From Collybia mongolica (lineage: Eukaryota; Basidiomycota; Agaricomycetes; Agaricales; Clitocybaceae): DNA of 64,000 nucleotides. The notes beneath the pieces are model-generated. The model saw only the letters and a program-made list of their open reading frames with translations. It was not told the DNA's origin and ran no database searches. Positions within the stretch are counted from its first letter, which is position 1; each line of letters opens with the position of its first letter. Of this stretch, positions 11,974 to 23,540 are shown piece by piece. The translations under genes were made by a program, and so were the position numbers. Location: assembly GCA_013420905.1 (NCBI GenBank), contig JAAXNY010000004.1, positions 992,001-1,056,000 of the forward strand, written 5' to 3'.

Positions 11974-14290
11974 CCGAGAATCATGGATATCGACACCGAT
12001 ATGAATATCGAGACCGCTATGATGCTGCTAAGAAGGGTGGTTGCACATAAGTCAGTCCCGGTTATAGCTCTTGCTCGACTATTTAAAATCGATCTTCATC
12101 AGCACACCCCGAGATCTAGCAGACGACGCGCGCTTAAATAATCGATACGTGGAGGGAAAAAGACAATATCTGCTTGCTGCGTGGGCCCTGTTTGGAGGGC
12201 CTTGCACTATTCCACAATCTGGGAGAAGTTTAGGAGGCGGCGTGCGATGGCAACCCTACATTGATCTACATGGCAGGCTCAAATCCTTACTAATGGGGTG
12301 CTATACTGGCCTTGCCATATGTGCTGTGGGAATGGGGAATGTGGAAGAGGTCAGCACATCAAGCCAGTAACATTTCCTATATCTTGATTTAATAGCAACA
12401 GGCACTCAGCTGGCTTGAGGAAGTGCGTATTCTGCATCTCAATACGCGTTATGAACTGGAAGAACCCCGTTTCGGTACGACACTCTTGTTAAACAATGTT
12501 ATTATACTGATTCACTGGCTGTAGAGTGGTTAAGGTGGCATCTTGATATCGAGGAAATGTCCATACAGCGCATGGGGGGCCTCGCGCTTTCATCTGAACT
12601 GTTCCAAGCTCTTGGAAACACTGGGACCGCTGTAGATCGCTGTTGGAATACTAGCGACGAAGAGATATTCGCACATCACAAAACAGCCGAGTTCAAATCC
12701 ATCATCCCAATTAAGAAGAAATATGAGAAGATTACTCTTCGCCATCCCGATCCTTCTTTGACGCCGAAACTAGTTGTCAATGAGCCCGAATTGCAGGTAC
12801 TCGGTTCGTGGAAAAAGCTATCACCGCAGAAGAAGGGCGGGATGAAGGCCAGATTAGCTTTCACGAGCTTCATCTGGAACAGTAAGTCATGAAGATGACA
12901 TGGTCGAACTGAGACAAACTATTGACCAATGATGTTTATCAGGTCGACTTTATGTCGGAGGGGGTGGGGGGGAAACTAAGGGACCCTGGTTTCGTGACCT
13001 TTGGTGCCTTGATCTTAAAGAATTGGATGGATGGCGAGCGCTTCCAGATTACCCGGTGTTAGAAAGATATACTGGTATTTGGATGTGCTGGAACATGGTG
13101 GTACACAGAAATAGAGCTTACCTTTTTACCGGTGGCCTTCGACTAGATTAATTCGACCTTGAGTCTGAAACTTGGGGGTCGGTCCGAACAGCATTCAATC
13201 GTACAACCGCTGATAAAAAAGCCGGCCTGATGCCGCAAATCTATCCAGGCCCAAGCTTGCTACGCTCGACACAACAAGTCGTTCGGGACAAATAATATGT
13301 GTTTGGAGGAAGCCATAATCTTACGAGAATCGGATGCAACTTGTTTATGGAATTGGACCTGCAAAAAATGGAATGGAGGCGGTTAAGCGGGACACTGACA
13401 CCGATCAAGGCCGACTATCTATGTCCTGGACCACGCCGAATGCCATCAAGCTGGGTGGATAGGAACCAGGAACGCATATATCTCATTGGTGGTGAGGCCG
13501 ATCGCTCTGCCCCTCTTGATAACGAACTTCAACATCACGCGGACTATGGCTATGCCTATGAAGACTTTTGGAGTTGGGATATTGAAACGGAGAAGTGGAG
13601 GATGGAACGCTTATCTGGCAACCCTCCCTGCCCACGTTCGGAAGCTGGGTGTACTTATGTAAAGCATCATTTTTTCTCAACTGTTTTTGGTCTATCTGAT
13701 CCATTGCTAGAACCCTGTACTAGATAAGGCCATTGTATTTGGAGGGTATAACCCTGCTCTACCGACAAGGATCGACCGTACCATCTTCGAGTTCAGTTAC
13801 TACGCAGATACCTTCATTTACTCTCATCCCTCACCATCGGCGGAACCCAAGTGGAAACAAGTCCTAACCCGTGGGTTCCCAACATATCGTGCCCAGTCAC
13901 AACTTCTTTCCGATCCCGCAACTGGAAAAACGTACCTCTTCGGGGGGTATGTCAACACCGAGGCTGTTCCCTCACGCAAGTCACGCACCTTCAGCGATCT
14001 GTGGCAGCTGCGCATCAACATTCCTGGTGGAGAATTCGACAGTATCGACCTAGAAGACGAGGCAAAGACTGCTATGGCTGGTCCGTGGCAGCGCTGCTTT
14101 ACATGCAACTCTGTTGGTCGGTGGAAGAAATGTGGTGGTGTGTACAATCAAGTTCGAATCGTTGTAATTGACATCCTTTCTAAATCTTACAGGCTCTTGC
14201 AAGGGGCATGCATTCTTTTGCGACTCGGAATGCCTTAGGGAGGGGTGGAAAATGCATAAAAAGATGCATCAATGCCAAAAAATAACATGA
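11974..14290 (+). pseudogene. Kelch-repeat protein with C-terminal MYND zinc finger, two in-frame stops
   Basis: The spliced frame reads a TPR-like N-terminal part (LDYLKSIFISTPRDLADDA at about 12074), a middle region, then several kelch blades (RLYVGGGGG, YVFGGSHNLTRIGCNLFMEL, RIYLIGGEADRSAPL, AIVFGGYNP, KTYLFGGYVNTEAVPSRKS). The last two exons give a MYND finger (CFTCNSVGRWKKCGG then CKGHAFFCDSECLREGW, KMHQC) ending with TGA at 14288-14290. Introns at 12895-12943, 13658-13712 and about 14140-14190 splice cleanly. Two TAA codons fall inside kelch exon sequence, at 13149-13151 and 13293-13295, with conserved frame on both sides. The frame opening at about 12068 has no ATG near the conserved start, so the first exon is uncertain or lost. 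Sequencing error or recent pseudogenisation are both possible. Confidence 0.7.
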
Positions 14291-14992
14291 CTTTAAGTAA
14301 TGTTTGTTCCTGAACGATTATTTTCTTTCTCTGCTATGTGTATAACAAATCATATTCATATTGATCTTTCCTTTTATATGTCTGCCATTCCGGAATATAC
14401 TTGACATAGGCCGTGTGTACCTCTTTGGAGCTCACTACGTTATTCCACCCTGCAGCTCGAGTGATGAATAGAGCAGATATGCAAACCGCCTCGAAGTAGA
14501 AATTTTCGAACGAAATAACCTTTACCTTGAGCGATTAAAAGAGCGCCCCGCACCGCCGCCTCACACCTGAACTGGTCTGAGTTAGGTGCCGTGCTAAATT
14601 AAGGTATGTTTCTTGCATGTTGATATGCTCGCTTGCCATGACCGTTGTGTCCAGCACACTCCACACCTATGTCAATCCAACCAGCTTAATTCTTTTTAGT
14701 CTAATTAGGTAAAATTTTATGCCTCATAAACCCCACAATTCTGAGTTGGCTCACCCACTTCGAAGGAAATTTGCTAAAGTTCGAGACGAAAATGAAGTTT
14801 GGGATGCTTGCATATCTGCCCGAATGTGCTTCCGAGCTTGTCGGCGAATATCACGTGACCTATCCCTTGGCATTCGTCGCGCTGTAACGATGTGTGGGCA
14901 CTCTACAAGTGAACTCCTGTTGCCACTGTCAATTCAACGGAAAACAAGGCCGAATATGCGATAAATCCTTTTCACCGCTCACATCACAAAAC
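14291..14992. other. Intergenic region, promoter side of the TAPT1-like gene
   Basis: About 700 bp with no supported gene. It includes the 3' flank of the kelch-MYND gene and the upstream region of the gene starting at 14993. A plus-strand frame starting at 14719 has no motif and is not supported. Confidence 0.4.
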
Positions 14993-17400
14993 ATGGCATC
15001 AACTAACTCACCTCCGCCAAGCAGACGGCGAAAATTACGACGGCGTTTCTCTTCGGTGTCACCAGCTGGTGGTCTAAATGGACGGAATTACGCATCAATG
15101 CAGGCACTGGCCTCAGCCCCCCATATATCGAGGCGAGGAAGGCAGGCTTCACTGAGTCCACCGGTGACGACATCAAAGCTTCCTTTCCGCCGACCAACCG
15201 TATCTGATGGTTCTGACGTGGAGGGTGAGGACGGCGGACGGTTTGATTCGATCCGCTCGGCGCCCTCCCACCGACACATGTATTATCGGGACGACGACAG
15301 ACCACCACTCCTATACTCTTCATTGCCACCAACTCCCATTTCGCCGACGCGCCCATTTACCCCAGACTTCCCTCTATCACCCACGTTTCCGCCGGAGTCC
15401 GAAGCCCGACATACAACTGCTATGCCATTTTCTCTGTGGGATTACCTCCGTGAGGAACTGCTGGCGACAGACTTTGATTCACACCAAGAACTCAAATGGG
15501 ATCGGGTTAGCAACTTCCTGAGTATTCCGCTTGCAATGGAGAAGGTGCGTCGGTGGGTCGTCCACGCAGTCGACTGCATACTCAGGGTGAACAGATCATC
15601 GGCTTTGGATTTGTCCTCTGTCTCGATTCCTTCCTTTACACATTCACCATCCTTCCCATACGTTTCATGTTTGCGCTCTTCCGATTCACCATAAATGTGT
15701 TTCGACCATCTGCACCCCCACTTCCCCCCTCGCAAAAAGCCGATATCCTGCGGGCTCTGCTCCTTGTCATCTCTATCCTCCTACTCAACCCCCTGACTGA
15801 CGCAAGTAAAATATATCATACCATCCGTGGCCAAGATACAATTAAATTATATGTCATCTTCAACGCTCTCGAAGTACGCTCTCATTTTCCTATCGTCTGC
15901 AATAGAGATCTGATGCTCGATACTTAGATTGGTGACCGTTTATGTGCTTCCATTGGACAGGATATTCTTGACTGTTTGTTCTCGCGATCAACCCTGGAAC
16001 CTTTATCCCACCGAATGCCCGTGACTTCCCATACATTTCGCCCGTTCCTCTTTTTTACACTCGCAACTTTATATAACGGTAAGACCGTTATTTGACCAAA
16101 AATTACGCTCGACTTAGTGCCATTGATACAGTGGCTCACGCATTGGTCATGGTATACCAGCTGATTGCGTTGAATGTTGCCGTTAACTCATACGACCACG
16201 CACTACTTACCTTGCTAGTCTCTAATCAATTCGTGGAAATTAAGGGTAGTGTATTTAAGAAATTTGAAAAGGACAATCTCTTTCAAATTACCTGCGCAGG
16301 TACAACACTTGAATTTTTCGCCCAGCCTACGTCTTACTGAATTTTGCAGATATCGTGGAGCGCTTCACATTAGCAATGATGTTATGTGTCGTAGCTTTTC
16401 GGAATCTCATAGAGTTGAGCGGTTCTGAATTTGATTTATCCGAAGGCATTGTTCTTCCCCGGAGTTTTGGATGGTTTCGTGGAAACAATGTCTTGTGGAC
16501 CATATCCTACGTATGCACCCTAACTGAGTACCACAGCCGTTGACTAACTCACCTACATAGCCCGTGTTGACGGTCATGGCATCCGAAATGGGAGTGGACT
16601 GGCTGAAGCACGCTTTTATCACGAAATTTAACCATATACGGCCTTCGGTATACGAACGGTATACCGATGTACTTTGTCGCGATTTGGCGAGCGGAAGTGC
16701 CGTCGGACGGCGAGGCGCACGAAAGGTGATTCGACCCGTCACTCAGGATTCAATCCCCACTGAATCAGTTTTCGTAGCACACGTATGTTGATCAGTCTCC
16801 CCTCGTGGCTCGGAGGTTAGGATTTGCATCGCTTCCCCTGGCCGTTGTTGCCATCCTGGTGGGATCACAGTCCATCAGTCTCCTGTTCGCTGTCAACTCA
16901 GACTCATCGTCTTTTTGGACAATTCCTGCCCTTTCCAATGCAGAGATCATCCACTACTTGACGTGGGCGGCAATGGGGATGTTGTTCTGGCTTTGGTGGG
17001 CAATACATCTCATGTGAGTGCTATACGAAGCTAATGTGTTTGTAGTTTCGTCGTCATCAAGGTGATCATGGGCGTCAATCTTGTCAGCTATGCGACAAGA
17101 AGGCGAGCAGGAATGGAGGCACGCGCAGCCGAGGATGTTGTGAACGATTTTGGACGGGTGCCTATAGGCGAGGGTAAAGAGGAACAGGTATCTCGATACC
17201 CTATCATTCGCTTCCTAAGGTCGTTAACCGCGTTTCATCAGGTGTATAATAGGGAGTTGAAGACTTTGTTAGACGATGAGCGTGATGATGAGCCTCGCAC
17301 CGCGGAGATAGGAGAAAACAAGCCAGGACGGCCTGGAAAGAAAGAGAGAGTAAAGCTTGACGACTTGACCAGGTTTACGATGGTCAAGCGTATATGGTAG
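14993..17400 (+). CDS. TAPT1/Emp65-type multi-pass ER membrane protein
   Basis: Start at 14993 (MASTNSPPPSRRRKLRRRFS), followed by a disordered Ser/Pro-rich region of about 140 residues. The family domain begins with FSLWDYLREELLATDF and RVSNFLSIPLAMEK. It then has helices in FGFVLCLDSFLYTFTILPIR and ILRALLLVISILLLNPLTD. The diagnostic block LVSNQFVEIKGSVFKKFEKD plus NLFQITCADIVERF is present, and MASEMGVDWLKHAFITKFNH follows, both hallmarks of the TAPT1/Emp65 (DUF747) family. The protein ends at the TAG at 17398-17400. Six introns were placed, for example 15546-15586, 16080-16118 and 16511-16560. Yeast Emp65 acts with Slp1 in the ER membrane; that role is known for the family and only inferred here. 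Confidence 0.9.
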
Positions 17401-17944
17401 AGTACTTATTGTTTTGGCCACTACTAATAGGCGTTTGCTTGTAGAACATAATCTGCATTAGTTTTTTTGTTCTCGGTGGCCTCTTGGCTCATGATATCGG
17501 ATAAGATATAAAAACAAACTATGTATTGCAAGAATTCTTTTCTAATTCTACTACAACAGTGCGATGCAACAGGGGTAACTACAGAGTGCGTGTTATAAAC
17601 CATTCAGATGTGTGTTGTGATGACATGTGAGGAACAGATAATGAAAGAGCGTAAGGACTGAAAACAGTGTCCGATGCAGGGTTTGATGATGACAAGAGAG
17701 CAATGAGTGGGGTCAGAGATAAAAAGATATGCTTCTGAAGATGGTAAATCGTGCGATAACGATGAGAAAGAAAGAGCGACTTGGGGGTGAGTACGGAGTA
17801 ATGACGGACGGGGCCAACGATAGGCGAAAAAAAATGAGCGTGGAGATATGACGTTGTCAGAGCAAGAGAGGAGGAGCCGAGAAAATGATGGAGAAATGAT
17901 GAAGCGGTGATATAGAAAATGTCGGTGGACGAGGACAAGCTGCT
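17401..17944. other. Convergent 3' intergenic region
   Basis: Space between the 3' ends of the TAPT1-like gene (plus) and the 444-codon gene (minus). It is rich in ATGA/GATGA words. Minus-strand frames that cover it (18020-17579) are out of frame with the neighbouring gene and show no motif. Confidence 0.4.
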
Positions 17945-19279
17945 TCAACGACGGAAGGCACCACGGCCTTGGCCCACAACAGTCGAGGCCTTCGCCTTCT
18001 TCTTGGAGCTCAGTCCCCACTCGCCACTGTTATCCGAGTCATTGACCTGCAAATCGGGGTCAAAGCGCGCATTGGCCGGGTCGACATTGTGCAGTTTCGC
18101 AGCGTGGGGCCCGCGGGCGATACGTATGGTGTCGGCCTGGTAGACCACGCCGTTGCGGCGGAGTGACGACTTGGTTGAGGCAGAAGACTCGTTCCTGCGC
18201 CGGACGCCGGTGACGGGGTCGACAACCGGCGGAGAGGAGCCCTGGCGGACGACGGGCACACGCTGGGTGCGGAACAGGGCGTTAGCGCCGAGGCTACGGG
18301 TGGATGTGTTGTGGGTGGAATTAGCATAGATGGTGGGCTTCATGGACGCGGTGGAGTTGTTCCTGTGCCGGGTGTCTGTGGACTGGTTGACAATACTGGG
18401 CGTGGCGGTCACTGGACCGGCGCGGAACTGGGCGTTGGGGCCGAGGCTGTGAGTGGAGAGGTTGTGGGACTTGTTGGCGTAGACCCCGCCCGATTTTCCA
18501 GGGATTGAGAGCGGAATGGTTGTTCCCTGGGCGTCGCCACGACCAAGGTACGCCCCGAGGGCAGGAGGGTAGTTGGTGTTCCCACGAATGTAGGAAGACG
18601 CGCTTGAATTGCTGCGCTGCGGGGTCTTCGTACCTTCTAACACCCTCTGCCGGGCCTGGATGGTCTCCTGGAACTTGGCATGGGCAGCCGACTCGAGGCG
18701 ACGCTCTTCTGCGCCCTGTGCCCGCAACGCAGCCATCTTTGCCTTCATCTCGGGGGCGATTGGTGGGAGCAGGTCATCGGGGAAGTCGAGCTCGTCCATA
18801 TTCATGGTGGGAGGGCGCCTGCACGGGCGGTGGGGGGTGTGGTTCCCAATAGGGGTGGTTGTGTTGGGTGGGGATGGGAACTTGTCGACAATTTTCCTAT
18901 CAATGAAGGAGACATAGGATTGTTTTTCATGACCTTCCACGTCATGGTGGTATTCTTCTTCGTCAGTGTCTTGGTACCGTGGCCAGCCATGGTGAGGGTT
19001 TTCCTGGGCCGCAATAGCTTCTGCAGAGATGTCCACGAAGGGGTGAATGTCTGATACCTGGAGAGGCCTGTCACCTCGAAAGATAGGACGGGGACGTCTG
19101 TACGATTCTTGGGTGTCGTTCGAATTTCTGAAGGGCATAGACCTGGAGTGACGCAGCTTGGGATCTCTGCGTTGCTTCGCTCCCCTTGAGTTGATAAAAT
19201 GAGTATGTTGCGCAATTGTAATAATGAAGGAGGCATACTTTTTGAACATCTTGGAGCCGATTTTTTTAATGTGGTCCAT
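17945..19279 (-). CDS. Hypothetical, largely disordered Arg/Ser/Asn-rich protein
   Basis: A single open frame of 444 codons starting at 19279 (MDHIKKIGSKMFKK). No known domain was recognised. The protein is polar and probably disordered, with an acidic patch (QDTDEEEYHHDVEGHEKQ), a Glu/Arg-rich helical stretch (MKAKMAALRAQGAEERRLE) and two imperfect internal repeats around YANKSHNLSTHSLGPNAQFR and YANSTHNTSTRSLGANALFR. A 54-base stretch at about 19237-19184 begins GTATGC and ends CAAG, so it could be an intron; being a multiple of three with no stop it keeps the frame either way. The C-terminus is basic. Confidence 0.7.
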   Translation of the reverse strand: MDHIKKIGSKMFKKYASFIITIAQHTHFINSRGAKQRRDPKLRHSRSMPFRNSNDTQESYRRPRPIFRGDRPLQVSDIHPFVDISAEAIAAQENPHHGWPRYQDTDEEEYHHDVEGHEKQSYVSFIDRKIVDKFPSPPNTTTPIGNHTPHRPCRRPPTMNMDELDFPDDLLPPIAPEMKAKMAALRAQGAEERRLESAAHAKFQETIQARQRVLEGTKTPQRSNSSASSYIRGNTNYPPALGAYLGRGDAQGTTIPLSIPGKSGGVYANKSHNLSTHSLGPNAQFRAGPVTATPSIVNQSTDTRHRNNSTASMKPTIYANSTHNTSTRSLGANALFRTQRVPVVRQGSSPPVVDPVTGVRRRNESSASTKSSLRRNGVVYQADTIRIARGPHAAKLHNVDPANARFDPDLQVNDSDNSGEWGLSSKKKAKASTVVGQGRGAFRR

Positions 19280-19851
19280 ATTTAGAAATGAGGGTGGTTA
19301 AGGTTGAGAGGATTGAGACAAGAGTAACTTGTTTTGAGCAAATATATCTCAGGTACAGGTTGGATTGGTAAATGCAAGGAGGAGATGGTAGGTCGGGTGA
19401 GGGAGGAACTGGAGTTTGGCTCCCTTTTTTATAACCACCAAAGCGATTCTCCCCTCACATTGTTCTCCTGTCGTGTGGCCATTTTGCATCTGGACGGGGG
19501 GAGTGCATTGTGAACGCCTCGCTTAACAGCTTTGGCCACAAAAATAGCCAATCTCTAAACACATTAAACCAAGGAATTCTAGCATGAACGACTCCATCCG
19601 GACATTGATTGGATTGGTTTTCATGGACGTTGGATGTTTCACCCGCATGGTGGAACTTGAATGCACCTATTGTGTAGATCGGCATCCATTATGCTCTGAG
19701 ACCCTGTTTCCACGACGTTCTTTTTTGAGATTGAGTGACAGGGTTGGGCGAATACAGGGACTTGAATCGATTTTTTTTTTGAGAGTTCTGACCCTCCAGA
19801 CGATTTCAGCGCGTCGCGAGGCCAAACAGAGGACGCTAATGGAACGCGGTA

Positions 19852-19878
19852 CACGTGACACGCGACGCGTTTACGCGT
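19852..19878 (+). promoter_or_regulatory. E-box plus two MCB boxes upstream of CDC6
   Basis: CACGTG at 19852-19857 is followed by ACGCGT at 19865-19870 and a second ACGCGT at 19873-19878, about 135-160 bp before the CDC6 start at 20012. ACGCGT is the MCB core bound by MBF (Mbp1/Swi6-type complexes), which drives G1/S genes; fission yeast cdc18, the CDC6 orthologue, is a classic MBF target. The boxes are seen directly; the regulation is inferred. Confidence 0.65.
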
Positions 19879-20011
19879 TTGATGCTATCGGAGTTTCAAA
19901 ACAGGACTCCATAATTTCAACTCAGCTGGTGGCTTTCTCTAATCGCCCCTCGTCTCCATCCCTCACCACAGCTCTTCCACTGAACTCGTCGTAGGAGCTC
20001 ACGTCTCCGAC

Positions 20012-22225
20012 ATGCATTCTACTCGCTCCACGTGCAGTTCAGTCCTTGGCAAGCGGGGCCACCAGCAAGAGGGCTCAGCAACGACACCTCCCGTCATCGC
20101 GCCCTGCGACCAACTTCAGACACCTGACCCAACGCCAAATCCAAAACGCCCACGAACCTCAACTGGCCTACTAGAAGGCGACTCAAATAAGGAGAACGTA
20201 CCACCTTTCGGCCCAGAACTCATCAATATAGATGCTCCGTCCCCACGAGGAACCAGGGCTCTTCGCCGCACGACCACAGAATTTACTACCCCAGCACGTG
20301 CTAGGACAGGTAAGGATCCTCTATGGCTGAAATCCCTTCGTACTCTTAATTTGTTTGTCGTTTTGGTACAGCCGTAAGGAGAACCGCGTCGACGTCTACG
20401 CTCGCCTCCTCGCCTGGCACGCCGACTACTGAAATATCTCACTTAGCAATTGCCACGCCCCCTCTCACGCCCCCAACTATCCTCTTACCTCTACACTCTC
20501 GTGCTAAGGCGCTGCTTCGTTCTACCTGTAACAATATTAGTACTGAAATCGCTGGACGTGATGACGAGCGTGCCACTATTCATGACTTCCTTTCTTCCTT
20601 CCTTGACAACTCTGCTATTGAGACTGATGACGCACCGTCGACCAGTCTATACATCTCTGGCTCCCCGGGGACAGGAAAGACCGCCCTTGTGAATGCCATT
20701 ATCCGGACACTCTCTACTGAGGCACAGATCATATTCATCAACTGTATGGCCCTCAATAGTGTCGAGGCCCTGTGGGATCGCCTGATCGAAGAGCTCGAGG
20801 ATGGCAAGAAACGTAAAATGGCTGGAAGGGCTAAAAAAGTTAAAGGTCGGGATGCGGTGGAAAAGTTGTTTTCGAATTATCACTCCAAATGGTTCGTCCT
20901 TTCGAATGATCTGATTAAACACATTTCTCTAACTCTCCTTTAGTGTTGTAATTTTAGACGAACTCGATCATATTGCCCCGACCTCTCAATCCCTGACCAC
21001 AATTTTCTCCCTTCCAAATGCAACTCCATCTACACTTCGACTCATCGGGATTGCAAATACCCACACCCTCACATCCTTATCCTCATCAACGTCGTCCACC
21101 TTGGCTGCCAGCAATGTCCGCACATTGCACTTTGCGCCCTACGCCCCGACACAGCTTCTCCAAATTCTGCAGTCACGTCTTAAATCGCTGACAGACAACG
21201 ACGATGACGGAAAACAGACCGTGGATGTTAAGAAATTCTTACCCCCTCCAACTTTGATGTTGCTCACAAAAAAGGTGGCTGCATTGACCGGTGACGTGCG
21301 AAGCCTGTTTGAGGTTCTCAGAGGAGCCATAGATCTTGCGGTGGTCGCATCAACTTCTTCCCCACCTTCCCCGACGCCGGCGTCGGTTTTAGTGGTGGAC
21401 AGTAATCCGTTGGACACTCCAGCGCCAACTGTCACCCCGACACATATCCTTGCTGCTCTTAAAGCTTACACACCTTCCTCAACTTCTTCGTCTGGCATCA
21501 AGTCTACTACTACTACGCCTCTGCCTACAACTAATAGCGAGATCGTCGCGAAGGTTAGCAATCTCGGTCTTCAAGCGCGCTTAGTTATACTATGTGCATT
21601 ACTCGCATCCAAACGTGTCGAAGCAGGGCTCACGATCTCTTCCACTGCCTCTATCTCTGCCTCTCCCATGAAGAAAAGTCCTAATTCGCCTATGAAGCGC
21701 TCTTCGTCACTGCCCAATCCTTCTGCGAACGTCAATGGGGTTGGCATCGATGCCAACCAACTCCATACATACTACAGTACCGTCCTCAACCGAAGTGATG
21801 GTGGCGTTCTAGAGCCTGTATCCCGCAGTGAATTTGGTGACCTTGTAGGCGTATTGGAAGGCGTCGGACTGATATGTCTCGGGGGCACTGCCGATGCACC
21901 GGCAGGCTCTGGGGCAAAGAGGGCGTTTGGAAGGACCGCGTCGTTCGGAGGTGGCGCTGGCTTCGGGGGCGCTGGCAAGGGCAAGGGCAAGGGTGATGTT
22001 AGACTTGCTGGCGGAGTGCGCACGGACGAGGTCTTGAGGGGCCTCGGTATATCAGTTGCTGCCACTGCTTCCGCGGCTGTAGAAGGTGACGCCCGTCAGG
22101 AGGAAGTCAGGGGCATTTGGGAAAGAGAGAAGGCCCGGCTCGGGAGAGACCTGAAAGCCATCGAACGAGAGAAGGGGAAAGCACTCGCAGCGGCAGACGG
22201 CTTCGAGGGCGCGTCCGAGGATTAA
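20012..22225 (+). CDS. CDC6: CDC6/Cdc18 DNA replication licensing ATPase
   Basis: AAA+ protein that, with ORC and Cdt1, loads the MCM helicase at origins in G1. Start at 20012. The first about 150 residues are disordered and hold several Ser/Thr-Pro CDK-like sites (TPDPTPNPK, SSPGTPTT, ATPPLTPPT). After the intron at 20310-20372 come the initiator motif AGRDDER, Walker A GSPGTGKT (about 20662-20685), and, after the intron at 20892-20943, Walker B VVILDELDHI. Sensor 1 is near LIGIANTHT and sensor 2 in AALTGDVRSLFEVLRGA. The C-terminal part should form the winged helix but contains Ser-rich and Gly/Lys-rich insertions (GKGKGKGD). The protein ends at 22225. Two MCB boxes lie upstream. ORC1 is the alternative, but its BAH domain is missing and the length suits CDC6. 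Confidence 0.88.
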
Positions 22226-23540
22226 CATCCTCGCCGGATTTCTATTGCATTTGCATTCCGCCATTCATCCTACACTGATACCTCCCATTATGCTTATTAC
22301 CTATCGTTTTGTTCGTCATTCCATTCATCCAGGTTTGTTTCCATTCTATATCACACGCCGACAACCTCCTTTCCTCTCCAGCCACTACCCCATCTCTTCT
22401 TTCTTCCTGGGACCCCCGGCCCTGGACATCATACAGACTACACACAGACATACTGCTTATCATTTTGCGCCTACTGTTTGGTGGTGCGCTTGTGCTTCAT
22501 GGGCCATTGCTTTGCTTGCCCAATTGTGCCCTGCTACATTTACACGATACTTCTTAAGATGAAAATACGAGTGTACAATAGTATAAATACTTAGTTGGTT
22601 TATGCATCAAATGAAAAATGAAGTCATGTTTACCTTCGTCCGTCTTCAAAGAATTGACACTACGTGACGCCTCGAGTGCAGGGGCACGTGGTCCGTTACG
22701 CGTTACACGTTACAAAGGGATGAGGCTAAGAATAAAGATGAGCTTGGCAGAATCGTGTGAAATACAATCTTTCGCTCTTCTGTGTCCCACGACAAATAAT
22801 TGATTGATATTCTGGATCATCGTTGTCCTAGCCTCCATGTAAAGATACTGCATACGTGATAGGTAAATTCCCCAATTACAAGCTATTCTACCTTTCACAA
22901 TCACTCAACGAAAGATTTAACAGCATCCCTCCCTGTCTTATCAGCTAATCAGAAGCATAGGAGATGCTGACTGTTGGTAACCGGTCATGAGTGCTAGTGA
23001 ATGATAGAACACAGATTCGCACAGCCTCCATATCCCAATTTCGGGACAGACCATTTGTTCACAACACCCCAATTAATGCAAAGGTTAACGTTACGTTCTT
23101 AGCAGTGGATTTAAACCCAGGACAGGTACGTGTATCCCCAGTCACTAGGCGTACATAGTCTTTATCTTATTCTAGTGGGGCTTTAGAGGGTCCAGGAGGC
23201 CTGGAGGTTCGAGAAAGACTCGAACTTGATAAATCGGTTCGGGGCGGGCCGGAGATGTTTAATTCCCGCGGAGGTCCTAGTATATCTCATCCGCGAACGG
23301 TGCTCCTCCTAGAAACTTGGCACGGAACACAACCAAGGTCACATCGATGTGGAGCAATGTTTCTATCGGCTTGCATAGACGGCCGAAATTGATATCTTTT
23401 TCCCGCGAGGTGGCAGTCCTACTTGACAGCCACAACTTTTCGAGTCTAAGGAAATCGTTACCCGATATCGAAGACCTCATCACACCTGGGTTAAGTCCAC
23501 GCCACAACCGTGCCGTAGACGCTTGCTTCTTCCCTTCACC
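22226..23540. other. Intergenic region between CDC6 and a signal-peptide gene
   Basis: About 1.3 kb. The first 300 bp look like CDC6 3' UTR (pyrimidine-rich with ATT words). A second CACGTG (22685-22690) and ACGCGT (22698-22703) occur here, with the same spacing as upstream of CDC6. No convincing gene was found on either strand. Confidence 0.4.

Noticed and set aside
18010..19236. Several antisense and alternative frames across the 444-codon hypothetical gene
   Set aside because: Composition shadows of a long low-complexity coding frame; no start context, intron pattern or motif of their own.
20012..22225. ORC1 as the identity of the AAA+ protein
   Set aside because: No BAH domain and too short; CDK-like sites and length fit CDC6.
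22245..22562. Plus-strand frame just after CDC6
   Set aside because: Pyrimidine-rich 3' UTR-like sequence with no domain or paralogue.
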